A DNA stretch of 64,000 nucleotides from assembly GCA_965372405.1 (NCBI GenBank), contig CBDVCE010000018.1:1-64000 (forward strand), read 5' to 3'. The DNA is from Sunxiuqinia sp965372405 (GTDB lineage Bacteria; Bacteroidota; Bacteroidia; Bacteroidales; Prolixibacteraceae). Of the stretch, positions 7,236 to 16,547 are shown in pieces (within the stretch, counting starts at the first letter, position 1; each line of letters begins with the position of its first letter). A model generated the notes under the pieces. That model was given only the letters and a program-made list of their open reading frames with translations. It was not told where the DNA came from and did no database searches. The translations under genes were made by a program, and so were the position numbers.

Positions 7236-8834
7236 ATGTCTGAATTTAAGTATCAAAAACCATTTCCAATTCTAAAGGATACCACATCTTATAAGTTGCT
7301 AACAACCGATTATGTTTCTACAGTGGAAGTAGATGGCAGAAAAATTCTAAAAGTTGATCCCGAAGGACTAAAGCTTTTGGCAAAAGAAGCAATTAGTGAT
7401 GTTTCATTCTATTTGCGTCCGGCGCATCTTGCAAAGCTCAAAAGCATATTGAAAGACTCTGAGTCATCAGATAATGATCGGTTTGTTGCCCATACCATGT
7501 TGATGAACCAAGTTGTTTCTGCAGAAGGGGAGTTGCCAACATGTCAGGACACAGGAACTGCAATTGTGATGGGCAAAAAGGGGGAGAATGTTTATACTGG
7601 TGCTGTTGATGCCGAGTATCTTTCACAAGGAATTTATGATACCTATCAGAATCGTAACCTAAGATATTCTCAGGTTGTTCCTTTCAATATGTTTGAAGAA
7701 AAAAATACAGGTACAAACCTTCCTGCTCAAATTGATATTTATTCGGAACAAGGAAACAAATATGAATTTCTCTTCATTACTAAAGGTGGTGGTTCTGGAA
7801 ACAAAACTTTTTTGTACCAACAAACCAAGTCTTTGTTAACTGAAGAAAATCTGACCCAATTTGTTAAAGATAAAATTAAAGACCTGGGAACTTCAGCATG
7901 CCCTCCTTACCATTTAGCATTGGTAATTGGTGGAACTTCAGCCGAAGCAACTTTGGCTACAGTGAAAAAAGCATCAGCAGGTTATTACGATCATTTACCA
8001 ACTGAAGGAAATGAAGGTGGACAAGCTTTCCGTGATTTGGAATGGGAAGCAAAAATTGAGAAAATTTGTCAGGAAAGTGAAGTAGGTGCTCAGTTTGGTG
8101 GAAAGTATTTTGTACATGATGTACGCGTTATTCGTTTGCCTCGTCATGCTGCATCTTGTCCTGTTGGTTTGGGTGTAAGCTGTAGTGCTGACCGTAATAT
8201 AAAAGGTAAAATTACAGAAGAAGGTATTTTTCTTGAAGAGCTAGAAAAAAATCCAGCTAAATATATGCCGGAACAAGCTCCTGAAATGATTCCTGCTGTT
8301 GATATTGACTTGGATAGGCCAATGGAAGAAGTATTGGCAGAGTTGACTAAATACCCAATTAAAACCCGATTGAAATTGAAGGGAACTTTAATTGTTGCCC
8401 GCGACATGGCACATGCTAAACTAAAGGAAATGCTTGATGCCGGACAAGAAATGCCTGAGTACTTCAAAAACCATCCGGTATATTATGCGGGCCCTGCGAA
8501 GACTCCAAAAGGCATGGCTTCCGGAAGTTTTGGCCCGACAACAGCAGGACGTATGGATCCATATGTTGGCTTGTTCCAAAGCAAAGGCGGATCAATGATT
8601 ATGCTTGCAAAAGGAAACCGTTCGCAGCAAGTAACTGATGCTTGTAAAAAGCATGGTGGTTTTTATCTTGGTTCAATTGGTGGACCAGCTGCAATACTTG
8701 CAAAAAGCAGTATTAAATCTGTTGAAGTTGTTGATATGGCAGAATTAGGAATGGAAGCAGTTCGAAAAATTGAAGTGGAAAATTTCCCTGCATTCATTAT
8801 TGTTGATGATAAAGGAAATAATTTCTTTGCTTAG
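7236..8834 (+). CDS. fumA: Class I fumarate hydratase (Fe-S)
   Basis: A 532-aa iron-sulfur fumarase of the E. coli FumA/FumB type, catalysing reversible hydration of fumarate to malate in the cytoplasm. Cluster ligands are recognisable as Cys103 (PTCQDTG), Cys222 (SACPPYH) and Cys316 (GVSCSADRN), matching FumA spacing. Other family motifs are KGGGSGNKTFL, LPRHAASCPVG and the C-terminal GPTTAGRMDPYV. It is single-domain length and complete. In this metabolic setting (PEP carboxykinase and acyl-CoA carboxylase nearby) it probably serves the reductive branch to succinate. It has its own -7 box and a strong terminator, so it is monocistronic. Confidence 0.95.
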   Translation: MSEFKYQKPFPILKDTTSYKLLTTDYVSTVEVDGRKILKVDPEGLKLLAKEAISDVSFYLRPAHLAKLKSILKDSESSDNDRFVAHTMLMNQVVSAEGELPTCQDTGTAIVMGKKGENVYTGAVDAEYLSQGIYDTYQNRNLRYSQVVPFNMFEEKNTGTNLPAQIDIYSEQGNKYEFLFITKGGGSGNKTFLYQQTKSLLTEENLTQFVKDKIKDLGTSACPPYHLALVIGGTSAEATLATVKKASAGYYDHLPTEGNEGGQAFRDLEWEAKIEKICQESEVGAQFGGKYFVHDVRVIRLPRHAASCPVGLGVSCSADRNIKGKITEEGIFLEELEKNPAKYMPEQAPEMIPAVDIDLDRPMEEVLAELTKYPIKTRLKLKGTLIVARDMAHAKLKEMLDAGQEMPEYFKNHPVYYAGPAKTPKGMASGSFGPTTAGRMDPYVGLFQSKGGSMIMLAKGNRSQQVTDACKKHGGFYLGSIGGPAAILAKSSIKSVEVVDMAELGMEAVRKIEVENFPAFIIVDDKGNNFFA

Positions 8835-8859
8835 ATTTTAAAAATTCAAAATTATATTG

Positions 8860-8890
8860 AAGGTGTTTCAGGTTTCTGAAGCACCTTTTT
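8860..8890 (+). terminator. Terminator of fumarase gene
   Basis: A 12-bp stem, 8860-8871 with 8876-8887 (one G-T pair), has a GTTT loop and a run of T to 8890. It lies 26 nt after the fumarase stop. Confidence 0.85.
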
Positions 8891-8933
8891 GTTCAATTAC
8901 TTTTTTTTAAAAGAACACTTGTACAAATAAAAG

Positions 8934-8956
8934 AAGGATGCCCAATGGGCACCCTT
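8934..8956 (-). terminator. Terminator of arcB-arcC transcript
   Basis: On the minus strand, a 10-bp stem (8956-8947 with 8943-8934, one G-T pair) has a 3-nt loop and is followed by C then TTTT. It lies 20 nt beyond the arcB stop. Confidence 0.75.
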
Positions 8957-8976
8957 CAAAAGTGAAATAAAGCTTT

Positions 8977-9975
8977 CTATGCCAAAGTAGCCACCATTAC
9001 AGCTTTGATAGTATGCATCCGATTCTCGGCTTCATCAAAGACAATTGAGGCAGGGCTTTCAAAAACTTCCTCCTTCACTTCCATAGATTCAATTCCAAAT
9101 TTAATATAAATTTCTTTACCGACTGTTGTTTCTGTGTTGTGAAATGCAGGAAGGCAATGCATGAATTTAACATTTTCATTGCCTGTTCGCTTCATTACAT
9201 CATTATTGATCTGATAAGGAAGTAAAAGTTTAATTCGTTCTTCCCATACTTCTTCAGGTTCTCCCATTGATACCCAAACATCCGTATAAAGAAAGTCGCA
9301 ATCTTTTACGGCTTCTGCAACATCATCCGTAATTGTGATTTTTGCTCCAGTCTCTTTTGCAATGTCATTACAGGTGTTAACCAGTTCTTCTGAAGGCTGA
9401 CAACTTACTGGTGCTGCAGCACGAAAATCCATTCCTAATTTGGCAGCTCCAACCATTAATGAATTTCCCATATTGTTACGGGCATCACCCAAATAGCAAA
9501 ATTTCACTTCAGAAAGAGGTTTACTTGAATGCTCTTTCATGGTAAGAAAATCAGCAAGAATTTGAGTAGGGTGGTACTCATTAGTTAAACCATTCCAAAC
9601 AGGAACTCCTGCATATCTTGCAAGTTCTTCAACAACTTCCTGACCAAAACCACGGTATTCAATACCATCGTACATTCTTCCCAAAACACGGGCGGTATCC
9701 TTCATCGACTCTTTGTGTCCTATTTGTGATCCGCTAGGCCCAAGATAAGTTACATGTGCTCCCTGATCAAATGCTGCAACTTCAAAGGCACAACGAGTTC
9801 GGGTTGATGCTTTTTCAAAAATGAGAGCTATATTTTTTCCTTTAAGCAATTGCTGTTCAGTACCAGAATATTTTGCTTTTTTTAGATCTGCAGATAAATC
9901 AATTAGAAAGTTTATTTCTTTAGGACTGAAATCAAGTAATTTCAGAAAGTGTCTGTTTTTCAAGTTAAATGCCAT
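8977..9975 (-). CDS. arcB: Ornithine carbamoyltransferase
   Basis: A 332-aa transcarbamoylase that interconverts citrulline plus phosphate with carbamoyl phosphate plus ornithine. The carbamoyl-phosphate loop STRTR is at 57-61, GHKESMKDTARVLGRMYDG follows near residue 87, and the ornithine/catalytic motif HCLPAFH is near residue 274. Its placement 16 bp after carbamate kinase argues for the catabolic (ArcB) role that produces ATP from citrulline, not the biosynthetic ArgF role. Sequence alone does not exclude ArgF. No arginine deiminase is present in the window. Confidence 0.9.
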   Translation of the reverse strand: MAFNLKNRHFLKLLDFSPKEINFLIDLSADLKKAKYSGTEQQLLKGKNIALIFEKASTRTRCAFEVAAFDQGAHVTYLGPSGSQIGHKESMKDTARVLGRMYDGIEYRGFGQEVVEELARYAGVPVWNGLTNEYHPTQILADFLTMKEHSSKPLSEVKFCYLGDARNNMGNSLMVGAAKLGMDFRAAAPVSCQPSEELVNTCNDIAKETGAKITITDDVAEAVKDCDFLYTDVWVSMGEPEEVWEERIKLLLPYQINNDVMKRTGNENVKFMHCLPAFHNTETTVGKEIYIKFGIESMEVKEEVFESPASIVFDEAENRMHTIKAVMVATLA

Positions 9976-9991
9976 ATTCGTTCGTTTTATT

Positions 9992-10942
9992 TTAGTAATT
10001 CATTGTTATTTTAGACCCGTATGAACGGTCATCCAATTTTTTAGCATCGGTAATTATACTTTTTTCACCACCTTTTTCAATAAACTTTAAACATGCTTTT
10101 ATTTTTGGAGCCATATTGCCTTCTCCAAAAGTACCATCATTTAAATATTTAGTGGTGTCTTTGAAATCAAGAAATTCCAGTTTTTCTTGTGTCGGTTGTC
10201 CAAAATCTTTATAAATAAAAGACACATCAGTTAAAATGTAAAATTCATCGGCTTCAATTTCAGAAGCCAGTAATGAGGATGACATATCTTTATCAATCAC
10301 AGCATCAACAGTTCTAACGTCATTGTTTTCATCAAAATAAACTGGAATTCCACCACCGCCCGCAGCAATGACAATATTACCCGCTTTAACCAAATCAGAA
10401 ATAACCTGTTTATTGAAAATATCGATAGGTACAGGAGACGGCACAACCCTTCGCCATCCACCATTTGCTTTTGGAGTATACTTAAATATCCATCCTTTAT
10501 CATCGCTTAAAACGTCAGCTTCTTCCTTGGTATAGGTTTTTCCAATTCGTTTTGATGGATTTTTAAATGCAGGATCATCTGGATTAACAGTAACCATACT
10601 AATCATTGAAATGATGTTTTTTTGAATGCCATGTTTATTTAAAACATTACGCAACATACGCTCTATCATAAATCCAATTCCACCCTGAGAATCAGCAACA
10701 CAAACATTTAGTGGCATTTGAGCAATGTTATACATTTGCTCTCCAGCATCATTTCGCATTAAAATATTACCCACCTGCGGTCCATTGCCATGGGTGATAA
10801 CTAAATCATAGCCTTCTTCAATTAAATAAATCAGGCTCTCAAGTGTCTCAGTTGTATTATTTTCCTGTTGTACAATTGTTCCAATCTCGTTGCCACGTAG
10901 CAGGGCATTACCTCCTAAAGCAATAACAGCTAGCTTTTTCAT
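9992..10942 (-). CDS. arcC: Carbamate kinase
   Basis: A 316-aa amino acid kinase-fold enzyme that transfers phosphate from carbamoyl phosphate to ADP, yielding ATP, CO2 and ammonia. Family motifs are ALGGNAL at the N-terminus, THGNGPQVGN near residue 50, SQGGIGFMIE near 84-93, AAGGGGIPV near 193-201 and DKDMSSSLLA near 218. It is the first gene of the arcC-arcB transcript. A TAAGTTTG-type -7 box lies about 55 nt upstream on the minus strand (10997-11004). The substrate would come from ArcB running in the citrulline-degrading direction. Confidence 0.94.
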   Translation of the reverse strand: MKKLAVIALGGNALLRGNEIGTIVQQENNTTETLESLIYLIEEGYDLVITHGNGPQVGNILMRNDAGEQMYNIAQMPLNVCVADSQGGIGFMIERMLRNVLNKHGIQKNIISMISMVTVNPDDPAFKNPSKRIGKTYTKEEADVLSDDKGWIFKYTPKANGGWRRVVPSPVPIDIFNKQVISDLVKAGNIVIAAGGGGIPVYFDENNDVRTVDAVIDKDMSSSLLASEIEADEFYILTDVSFIYKDFGQPTQEKLEFLDFKDTTKYLNDGTFGEGNMAPKIKACLKFIEKGGEKSIITDAKKLDDRSYGSKITMNY

Positions 10943-11323
10943 TTTATCAAAATTTGAGCAATGTAATATATTAACTCAACCATTGCAGGTGATCAACAAA
11001 CTTAAAAAAACAATGTATAAAATATCATGATCAATTTAAATTTTGACGCTCCATTAAGATGCTATAAAACAGCACTCTTAGCCACTTTTGTTGAATTGAT
11101 AATAATTTCAAACACCTGCTGATAGAAATCAACTTTTTAGGTGTTTTATAGTAATGATTTATAACTAAAAGAATACTTTTTGTTAGCTAGTAGGTTAGAT
11201 GCTGCCTTTTATATGCGAAATGTCAGGATTCACTTTTGAAAAGAAATTATCTTTTAGAACTGCTTTTGCACACCATATCCTATCCAAAAATCGTTAACTT
11301 TGCAATCGCAATCAGAAAACCCT
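10943..11323. other. Intergenic region between arcC and ftsK
   Basis: A 381-nt divergent gap. It holds a minus-strand -7 box candidate for arcC (10997-11004), an 8-bp inverted repeat with a 21-nt loop (11110-11117 with 11139-11146) and a plus-strand -7 box for ftsK (11295-11302). I see no other gene or RNA structure in it. Confidence 0.6.
11295..11302 (+). promoter_or_regulatory. -7 box for ftsK
   Basis: TAACTTTG matches TAnnTTTG and lies 22 nt before ATG 11324. It overlaps a possible TTG start at 11300, which decides in favour of the ATG as the true start. A TTTG lies 26 nt further upstream, slightly too far for an ideal -33 element. Confidence 0.5.
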
Positions 11324-13729
11324 ATGGCAAAAAAGACCAAAAGCAGGAAATCATCAAAGAAACCAGGCCTTTTCAAAGGAATTAAATCTTTATTATCAAG
11401 TGATAAATTCAAGTATACACTGGGTTTGTTCCTATTTGTACTTGGACTATATCTATTAATTGCATTTGTTTCATTTCTATTTTATGGACATGCAGATCAT
11501 AGCAAGCTTGATATTTCATGGCGTAAACTAATTGCTGATGCCAATATCCGAGTTGAAAATAAGGCTGGAAAAACAGGAGCTTTTTTAAGCGAAATGTTCA
11601 TTAACAAAGGTTTTGGCATTTCTTCCTTTTTAATGATCTATATGATTGTTGTTACTTCTTTTCAACTTTTTGGCAGACCATTAGTTCGATATGGCAGGGC
11701 AATCCTTTTTTCATTGGTTCTAATGTTTTGGGGCTCTCTAATGTTTGGCTGGTTGTTGTTGAGTTTTAATAATGAAGGATTTGTATACTTGGGTGGTGAA
11801 AACGGATATTATTTGTCAGTTTGGCTTAGTTCCTTAATTGGAAGAGTTGGCACGTTCTTCTTCCTGGTTTTTTCTCTATTCGTTATTGTTTTGCTAGGAA
11901 TTGAAAATTTCATTCCATGGCTTCAGTCCATTTTTAATTATAAAAGAAAAACAAGTCAGCTTGATACAGAGCAAGAGAGTCAGGAATTATCTGAAGAGCC
12001 AATTGTTGAAGAAGATAGTATCTCAAAGGTTATTAATGAAGATGATTTGATAGAAACAATTTTTGATCCGGATCAGGATGCTGAAATAGAGGTGAAAAGT
12101 GAGCAAGTACAGGAAAGTATCGATACACAGCAAGTTGAAGAAACTTCGGAAGGAGATAGTGAGTTGGAAATGACTATTGATAAGCACGAAGAAGAAACCA
12201 ATGAAAATTATTCTCCAGAAGCTTTAGGTGATTATGATCCTACGCTTGATTTGTCAAATTACAAGTTTCCACCGATTGATTTGTTAGATGATCATGTTTC
12301 AGGTAATGCTGACGTTAGTAATGAGGAGCTTCTTGCAAATAAAAATAAGATTGTTGAAACCCTACGTCAATATAAAATTGAAATTACAAAGATACGGGCG
12401 ACTATTGGACCAACCATTACACTTTATGAGATTGTGCCAGCTCCAGGTGTGCGTATCGCAAAAATCAAAAATCTTGAAGATGATATCGCGCTAAGTTTAG
12501 CGGCATTAGGTATTCGTATTATTGCCCCAATTCCCGGACGTGGCACAATTGGTATTGAAGTTCCAAACCAACATCCTGAGATAGTTTCGATGCGTTCTAT
12601 CATTGCTTCTAAGAAATTCCAGGAAAGTAATGCCGAATTGCCTGTCGTTATTGGTAAAACAATTTCTAATGAAACGTTTCTAATTGATTTGGTGAAGATG
12701 CCCCATATTTTGGTTGCTGGAGCAACGGGGCAGGGTAAATCAGTAGGGCTGAATGCAATTATTAGTTCTTTGTTATACAAAAAACACCCTTCACAGTTGA
12801 AATTTGTTTTAATTGACCCCAAGAAGGTTGAGTTAAATTTATTTTCAACAATAGAGAAACACTTTTTGGCCAAGTTGCCCGATGAAGAGGAGCCCATAAT
12901 TACTGATATTCAAAAGGTAAAAAACACATTGAATTCACTAAATGTGGAAATGGATATGCGCTATGACTTATTGAAAAAAGCATTGGCACGTAACATTAAG
13001 GAATACAATAAGAAATTTATTAGTCGACGACTGAACCCTGAAAAAGGGCATAGATATCTACCATACATTGTTGTAATTATTGATGAGTTCGCAGATCTAA
13101 TTATGACTGCCGGGAAAGAGATTGAATTGCCGATTGCCCGTATCGCTCAGCTTGCGCGAGCAGTAGGAATTCACATGATTATTGCGACACAGCGTCCTTC
13201 AACCAATATTATTACTGGTGTTATTAAAGCAAACTTCCCAACCCGAATTGCCTTTAAGGTTGCATCAATGATTGACTCGCGAACCATTTTGGACACTCCA
13301 GGTGCGAATCAGTTAATAGGGAAAGGAGATATGTTAATTTCATCGGGAAGCAGCATGACACGATTGCAGTGTGCATTTGTTGATACACCTGAAGTTGAGA
13401 AAATATGTGAACATATTGCTAATCAACAAGGTTATCCAACTGCTTTTATGCTGCCTGAGTATGGAAGCGAAGATGAGAGTAGTGCTTTGGGAACTGATCT
13501 GAATAACCGTGATGAATTGTTTGATGACGCTGCCCGAATTGTGGTGATGAACCAAATGGGGTCTACATCAATGATTCAACGTAAATTTTCTATTGGATAT
13601 AATCGAGCGGGACGAATCATGGATCAGTTAGAGGCAGCTGGCATTGTTGGCCAAAGTGAAGGGAGCAAGGCTCGTCAGGTATTAATTCAGGATGAATATA
13701 GTTTGGAACAATTATTGAATAGCTTGTAA
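11324..13729 (+). CDS. ftsK: DNA translocase FtsK/SpoIIIE
   Basis: An 801-aa septum-located DNA pump that moves the chromosome termini apart and activates XerCD recombination. The N-terminus is a basic tail followed by four membrane segments (about 30-195). A long acidic linker (about 210-310) connects to the motor domain. Walker A GATGQGKS lies near 466-473 and Walker B VVIIDEFADL near 590. The C-terminal winged-helix gamma domain (about 735-800, RKFSIGYNRAGRIMDQLE) recognises orienting sequences. The start is ATG 11324 because the promoter box overlaps the earlier TTG. The LolA-like gene follows 11 bp later, and xerD lies 3 kb away. Confidence 0.96.
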   Translation: MAKKTKSRKSSKKPGLFKGIKSLLSSDKFKYTLGLFLFVLGLYLLIAFVSFLFYGHADHSKLDISWRKLIADANIRVENKAGKTGAFLSEMFINKGFGISSFLMIYMIVVTSFQLFGRPLVRYGRAILFSLVLMFWGSLMFGWLLLSFNNEGFVYLGGENGYYLSVWLSSLIGRVGTFFFLVFSLFVIVLLGIENFIPWLQSIFNYKRKTSQLDTEQESQELSEEPIVEEDSISKVINEDDLIETIFDPDQDAEIEVKSEQVQESIDTQQVEETSEGDSELEMTIDKHEEETNENYSPEALGDYDPTLDLSNYKFPPIDLLDDHVSGNADVSNEELLANKNKIVETLRQYKIEITKIRATIGPTITLYEIVPAPGVRIAKIKNLEDDIALSLAALGIRIIAPIPGRGTIGIEVPNQHPEIVSMRSIIASKKFQESNAELPVVIGKTISNETFLIDLVKMPHILVAGATGQGKSVGLNAIISSLLYKKHPSQLKFVLIDPKKVELNLFSTIEKHFLAKLPDEEEPIITDIQKVKNTLNSLNVEMDMRYDLLKKALARNIKEYNKKFISRRLNPEKGHRYLPYIVVIIDEFADLIMTAGKEIELPIARIAQLARAVGIHMIIATQRPSTNIITGVIKANFPTRIAFKVASMIDSRTILDTPGANQLIGKGDMLISSGSSMTRLQCAFVDTPEVEKICEHIANQQGYPTAFMLPEYGSEDESSALGTDLNNRDELFDDAARIVVMNQMGSTSMIQRKFSIGYNRAGRIMDQLEAAGIVGQSEGSKARQVLIQDEYSLEQLLNSL

Positions 13730-13740
13730 AAAGTATTATA

Positions 13741-14391
13741 ATGAAGAGATTATTATTATTTGTATTTGTTGTTTTTTGTGTAAGCCTGCTTTCTGCTCAG
13801 GAAGATGCGAAAGCAAAATCAATTCTCGAAAAAGTTAGTGAAACAACTCAGTCTTTTGAAAGTATAAAGGCTTCGTTTACTTATGTCATGGAGAATAAGG
13901 AAGAAGAAATAAAAGATGGTTATAAAGGTGATTTATTATTGAAAGGAAAAAAATACCAATTAATATTGCCTGCACTTGGCTTTGAAGTATACAGCAATGG
14001 CGCAACAGTATGGACATATATGAAAGACGCCAATGAAGTAAGTATCGCTGAGTTTGATGATGAAATGAGTGAAATGATGGATCCATCAAAGATATTTACG
14101 ATTTATGAAGAAGGATTCGATTATAAATTTATCGAAGAAAAAACATCCAATGGTAAAGCCATATATGTTATTGATCTTTTGCCAGAAGATGAAGAAATGG
14201 AGTACAGCAAAATGCGTATTGAAATTGAAAAAAGCCGAATGATTGTTGGTAAAGCAACAATGTTTGGAAGGGAAGGGAGTAATTATATTGTTGATGTAGA
14301 TGAATTTACTACAAACATGACAATGAATGACGATGTGTTCAATTTTAATCCTGAAAAGTATCCGGACATTGAGGTTATTGATTTACGATAA
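13741..14391 (+). CDS. LolA-like outer-membrane lipoprotein carrier
   Basis: A 216-aa exported protein with a Sec signal (LLLFVFVVFCVSLLSAQ, cleavage after SAQ or LSA). The mature part resembles LolA, the periplasmic chaperone that carries lipoproteins to the outer membrane: AKSILEKVSETTQSFESIKASF at the start, YKGDLLLKGKKYQL, GATVWTYMKDANEVSI, and DVFNFNPEKYPDIEVIDLR at the end. It lies 11 bp after ftsK and is probably co-transcribed, an order I recall from other Bacteroidota. Homology is by pattern, so LolA-like is the safe level. Confidence 0.85.
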   Translation: MKRLLLFVFVVFCVSLLSAQEDAKAKSILEKVSETTQSFESIKASFTYVMENKEEEIKDGYKGDLLLKGKKYQLILPALGFEVYSNGATVWTYMKDANEVSIAEFDDEMSEMMDPSKIFTIYEEGFDYKFIEEKTSNGKAIYVIDLLPEDEEMEYSKMRIEIEKSRMIVGKATMFGREGSNYIVDVDEFTTNMTMNDDVFNFNPEKYPDIEVIDLR

Positions 14392-14398
14392 AAAAAAG

Positions 14399-14424
14399 AA
14401 AAGGAGTGCTTAACACTCCTTTTT
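14399..14424. terminator. Bidirectional terminator (LolA-like gene / pyk)
   Basis: GGAGTG (14403-14408) pairs with CACTCC (14414-14419). An A-rich left flank and T-rich right flank extend the stem and act as the uridine tract on either strand. It serves the convergent LolA-like and pyk genes. Confidence 0.85.
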
Positions 14425-15855
14425 TGTTTCTGTATCTTTTTTCTCTTTGTAGGTCAGTTTTTCTACCGTTTCAATTTCCATGAATGTGGAGCCACCTCCA
14501 ATTCCAAAACTTCCTCCAATATAAGTGACTAAGTCTTCGCCTTTCAATCTTCCTTTCGCTTCTAAATCCATCAAGGCTGAACGAATCATTTTATACTTAT
14601 TCTTTTTGTGTTCAAGTTTGCTCGCTCTTACTCCGTACGATAGTGAAAGTTCCCTTGCAACACCTGCTTCGTAGCATTTAGCAAATACCGGATTTACACC
14701 ACGGAAAGCAGCCAAATAACGAGCTGTTCGTCCTGTTTGGGTATTGGTTACAATTGCTGTTGTATTTAGCTCTTCTGAAGCTTGAATAGCCGCTTCGGCA
14801 AGGTAAGCAACGATTTCATTTTCGACAGCCGGAATGGTGATGTCATTTCTTTTATCCTTACTTTGTTCAACCTCCATTGCAATTCTGCTCATGCATTCAA
14901 CTGCTTCAATAGGATACTGACCATATGCAGACTCCCCGCTAAGCATAATCGCATCAGCTCTGGAATAGATTGCATTTGCAATGTCACTCACTTCAGCACG
15001 TGTAGGGCGCGGGTTGTCGATCATGCTATGAAGCATTTGTGTTGCAATAATTACAGGCTTTTTGCGCTGAACAGCCTTTTTAATCAATAGACGTTGAATG
15101 CCAGGAATTTTTTCTGCTGCGATTTCAATTCCCAAATCACCACGTGCAACCATAATGCCATAAGCGTAATCCAGAATTTCATCGATATTATTTACCCCAT
15201 CAAGATTTTCAATCTTGGCAATAATCTTAATTGGGCTATTGCATTCATCAAGTAATTCTTGAACACTTAGAACATCTTCTTTATTTCGCACGAATGAATG
15301 TGCAATAAAATCAAGCTTTTGCTCTGCAGCAAATCGAATGAAGTCTTTATCTCTTTCAGTAATAGATGGAAGGTTTACGCTAAACCCTGGAGTATTTACA
15401 CTTTTTTTATTTTTAAGCTCTCCACTATTTTCAACTTTGCAGAGAACGAAATCTTTTTCTTTATTAATAACTGAAAGTTCAAGTTCTCCATCATCAATCA
15501 GAATTTTCCCATCTGCAGGAATTTCAACATGAAATTTGTCATACGAGACTTGCATGGTAACTAGTTCATTTGAACTTTCTCTTTTTATCCCCGAAACTTC
15601 AACCATTTGATTTTCTTCAACCACGATAGGGGAGTCAATATTGACAGTCCGAACCTCAGGTCCTTTTGTGTCAATTAAAATACCAATAGATTTTGATACA
15701 GTACGGATATTGTCGATCATCATCTTTGCACTTTCCTGAGTAATGTGAGCAGTGTTTAAACGTGTCACATTCATACCCGATTTGTACAAGGATCCAACAA
15801 AGTCAGTATCGCATCTTTTGTCAGAAATAGTAGCTACAATTTTTGTATGCTTCAT
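14410..15855 (-). CDS. pyk: Pyruvate kinase
   Basis: A 481-aa glycolytic enzyme converting PEP and ADP to pyruvate and ATP. The N-terminal barrel has TKIVATISDKR, LNTAH and DTKGPEVRT. The B domain includes ILIDDGELEL. The active-site stretch is IIAKIENLDGVNNIDEIL, followed by MVARGDLGIEIAAEKIP and the helix IATQMLHSMIDNPRPTRAEVSD. The C-terminal domain contains TNTQTGRTARYLAAFR. The final 25 residues, rich in Lys and Glu, look non-conserved. It converges on the LolA-like gene. A good Bacteroidota promoter precedes it. With pckA nearby it sits at the PEP node. Confidence 0.96.
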   Translation of the reverse strand: MKHTKIVATISDKRCDTDFVGSLYKSGMNVTRLNTAHITQESAKMMIDNIRTVSKSIGILIDTKGPEVRTVNIDSPIVVEENQMVEVSGIKRESSNELVTMQVSYDKFHVEIPADGKILIDDGELELSVINKEKDFVLCKVENSGELKNKKSVNTPGFSVNLPSITERDKDFIRFAAEQKLDFIAHSFVRNKEDVLSVQELLDECNSPIKIIAKIENLDGVNNIDEILDYAYGIMVARGDLGIEIAAEKIPGIQRLLIKKAVQRKKPVIIATQMLHSMIDNPRPTRAEVSDIANAIYSRADAIMLSGESAYGQYPIEAVECMSRIAMEVEQSKDKRNDITIPAVENEIVAYLAEAAIQASEELNTTAIVTNTQTGRTARYLAAFRGVNPVFAKCYEAGVARELSLSYGVRASKLEHKKNKYKMIRSALMDLEAKGRLKGEDLVTYIGGSFGIGGGSTFMEIETVEKLTYKEKKDTETKKEC

Positions 15856-15889
15856 AAATTAAATAATAGATTTAAATATTTACGGGCGG

Positions 15890-15923
15890 CAAAATTAGAC
15901 TTTTTTATTTCACAGATGACAAA
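15890..15923 (-). promoter_or_regulatory. Promoter of pyk
   Basis: On the minus strand, TTTG (15923-15920) and TAATTTTG (15897-15890) are separated by 22 nt. This fits the -33/-7 promoter of Bacteroidota and lies about 35 nt upstream of the pyk ATG. Confidence 0.6.
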
Positions 15924-15956
15924 CTTAGCTTTCCTTTCCGTTAAATGATTCTAAAG

Positions 15957-16376
15957 TTAACTTTGGAGAAAACTTTCAATGCCCAAACGATAAGAGTCCA
16001 GGCCAAATCCCATAATACTTCCCACGCATACTGGTCCAATAATAGATTCATGCCTAAATTCTTCACGTGTTAAAATATTCGAGATATGAACTTCAACTAC
16101 TGGAGCTGTTATGCCAGCAATTGCATCACGGATTGCAACAGAAGTATGTGTGTAAGCTCCTGCATTGATTATAATTCCATCAAAATTAAAACCTACCTCA
16201 TGTATCTTATTAATCAATTCACCTTCAATGTTTGATTGATAGTACTCTAAATCAATACTATTGTAATTCGTTTTAAGTGATGAGAAATACTCTTCAAACG
16301 ATGAATTTCCGTAAATATTCTTCTCTCGTTTCCCTAGTAAATTTAGATTTGGACCATTAATTAACAATATTCTCAT
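15957..16376 (-). CDS. aroQ: Type II 3-dehydroquinate dehydratase
   Basis: A 139-aa shikimate-pathway enzyme that dehydrates 3-dehydroquinate to 3-dehydroshikimate. It has full family length. Motifs are NGPNLNLLGKRE at residues 7-18 (active-site Asn and Arg region), YQSNIEGELINKIHE (residues 45-59), IINAGAYTHTSVAIRDA (His77 region), and VEVHISNILTREEFRHESI containing the second catalytic His. It diverges from xerD across a 171-nt gap. Confidence 0.95.
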   Translation of the reverse strand: MRILLINGPNLNLLGKREKNIYGNSSFEEYFSSLKTNYNSIDLEYYQSNIEGELINKIHEVGFNFDGIIINAGAYTHTSVAIRDAIAGITAPVVEVHISNILTREEFRHESIIGPVCVGSIMGFGLDSYRLGIESFLQS

Positions 16377-16547
16377 TTTTCTGTAATTTTTTTATGAAAA
16401 ATTAGTATCTTTAGCGGGTCTGGCACGTATTGATAATTATGTAATCTTGGGGAAGAAGCTTCTTATCAATATGAAAACACTATTTCCAGACGTATACTAA
16501 CTATTATTTAAAAATTTGTTTAACAACAAAATTAACTTTTTTAAATT

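Noticed and set aside
8144..8467. 107-codon open frame antisense to fumarase
   Set aside because: It is a shadow of a strongly conserved coding region without its own signals; the same applies to other antisense frames across pckA, ftsK, mnmE and clpC.
11300..11323. TTG start for FtsK
   Set aside because: It overlaps the TAACTTTG promoter box; ATG 11324 gives the usual basic start. The same reasoning moves glyA to 32547 and truC to 52905. For pckA (17681), the DUF438 gene (32187) and the MATE gene (44573) the ATG is preferred over an upstream TTG on family start and codon grounds.
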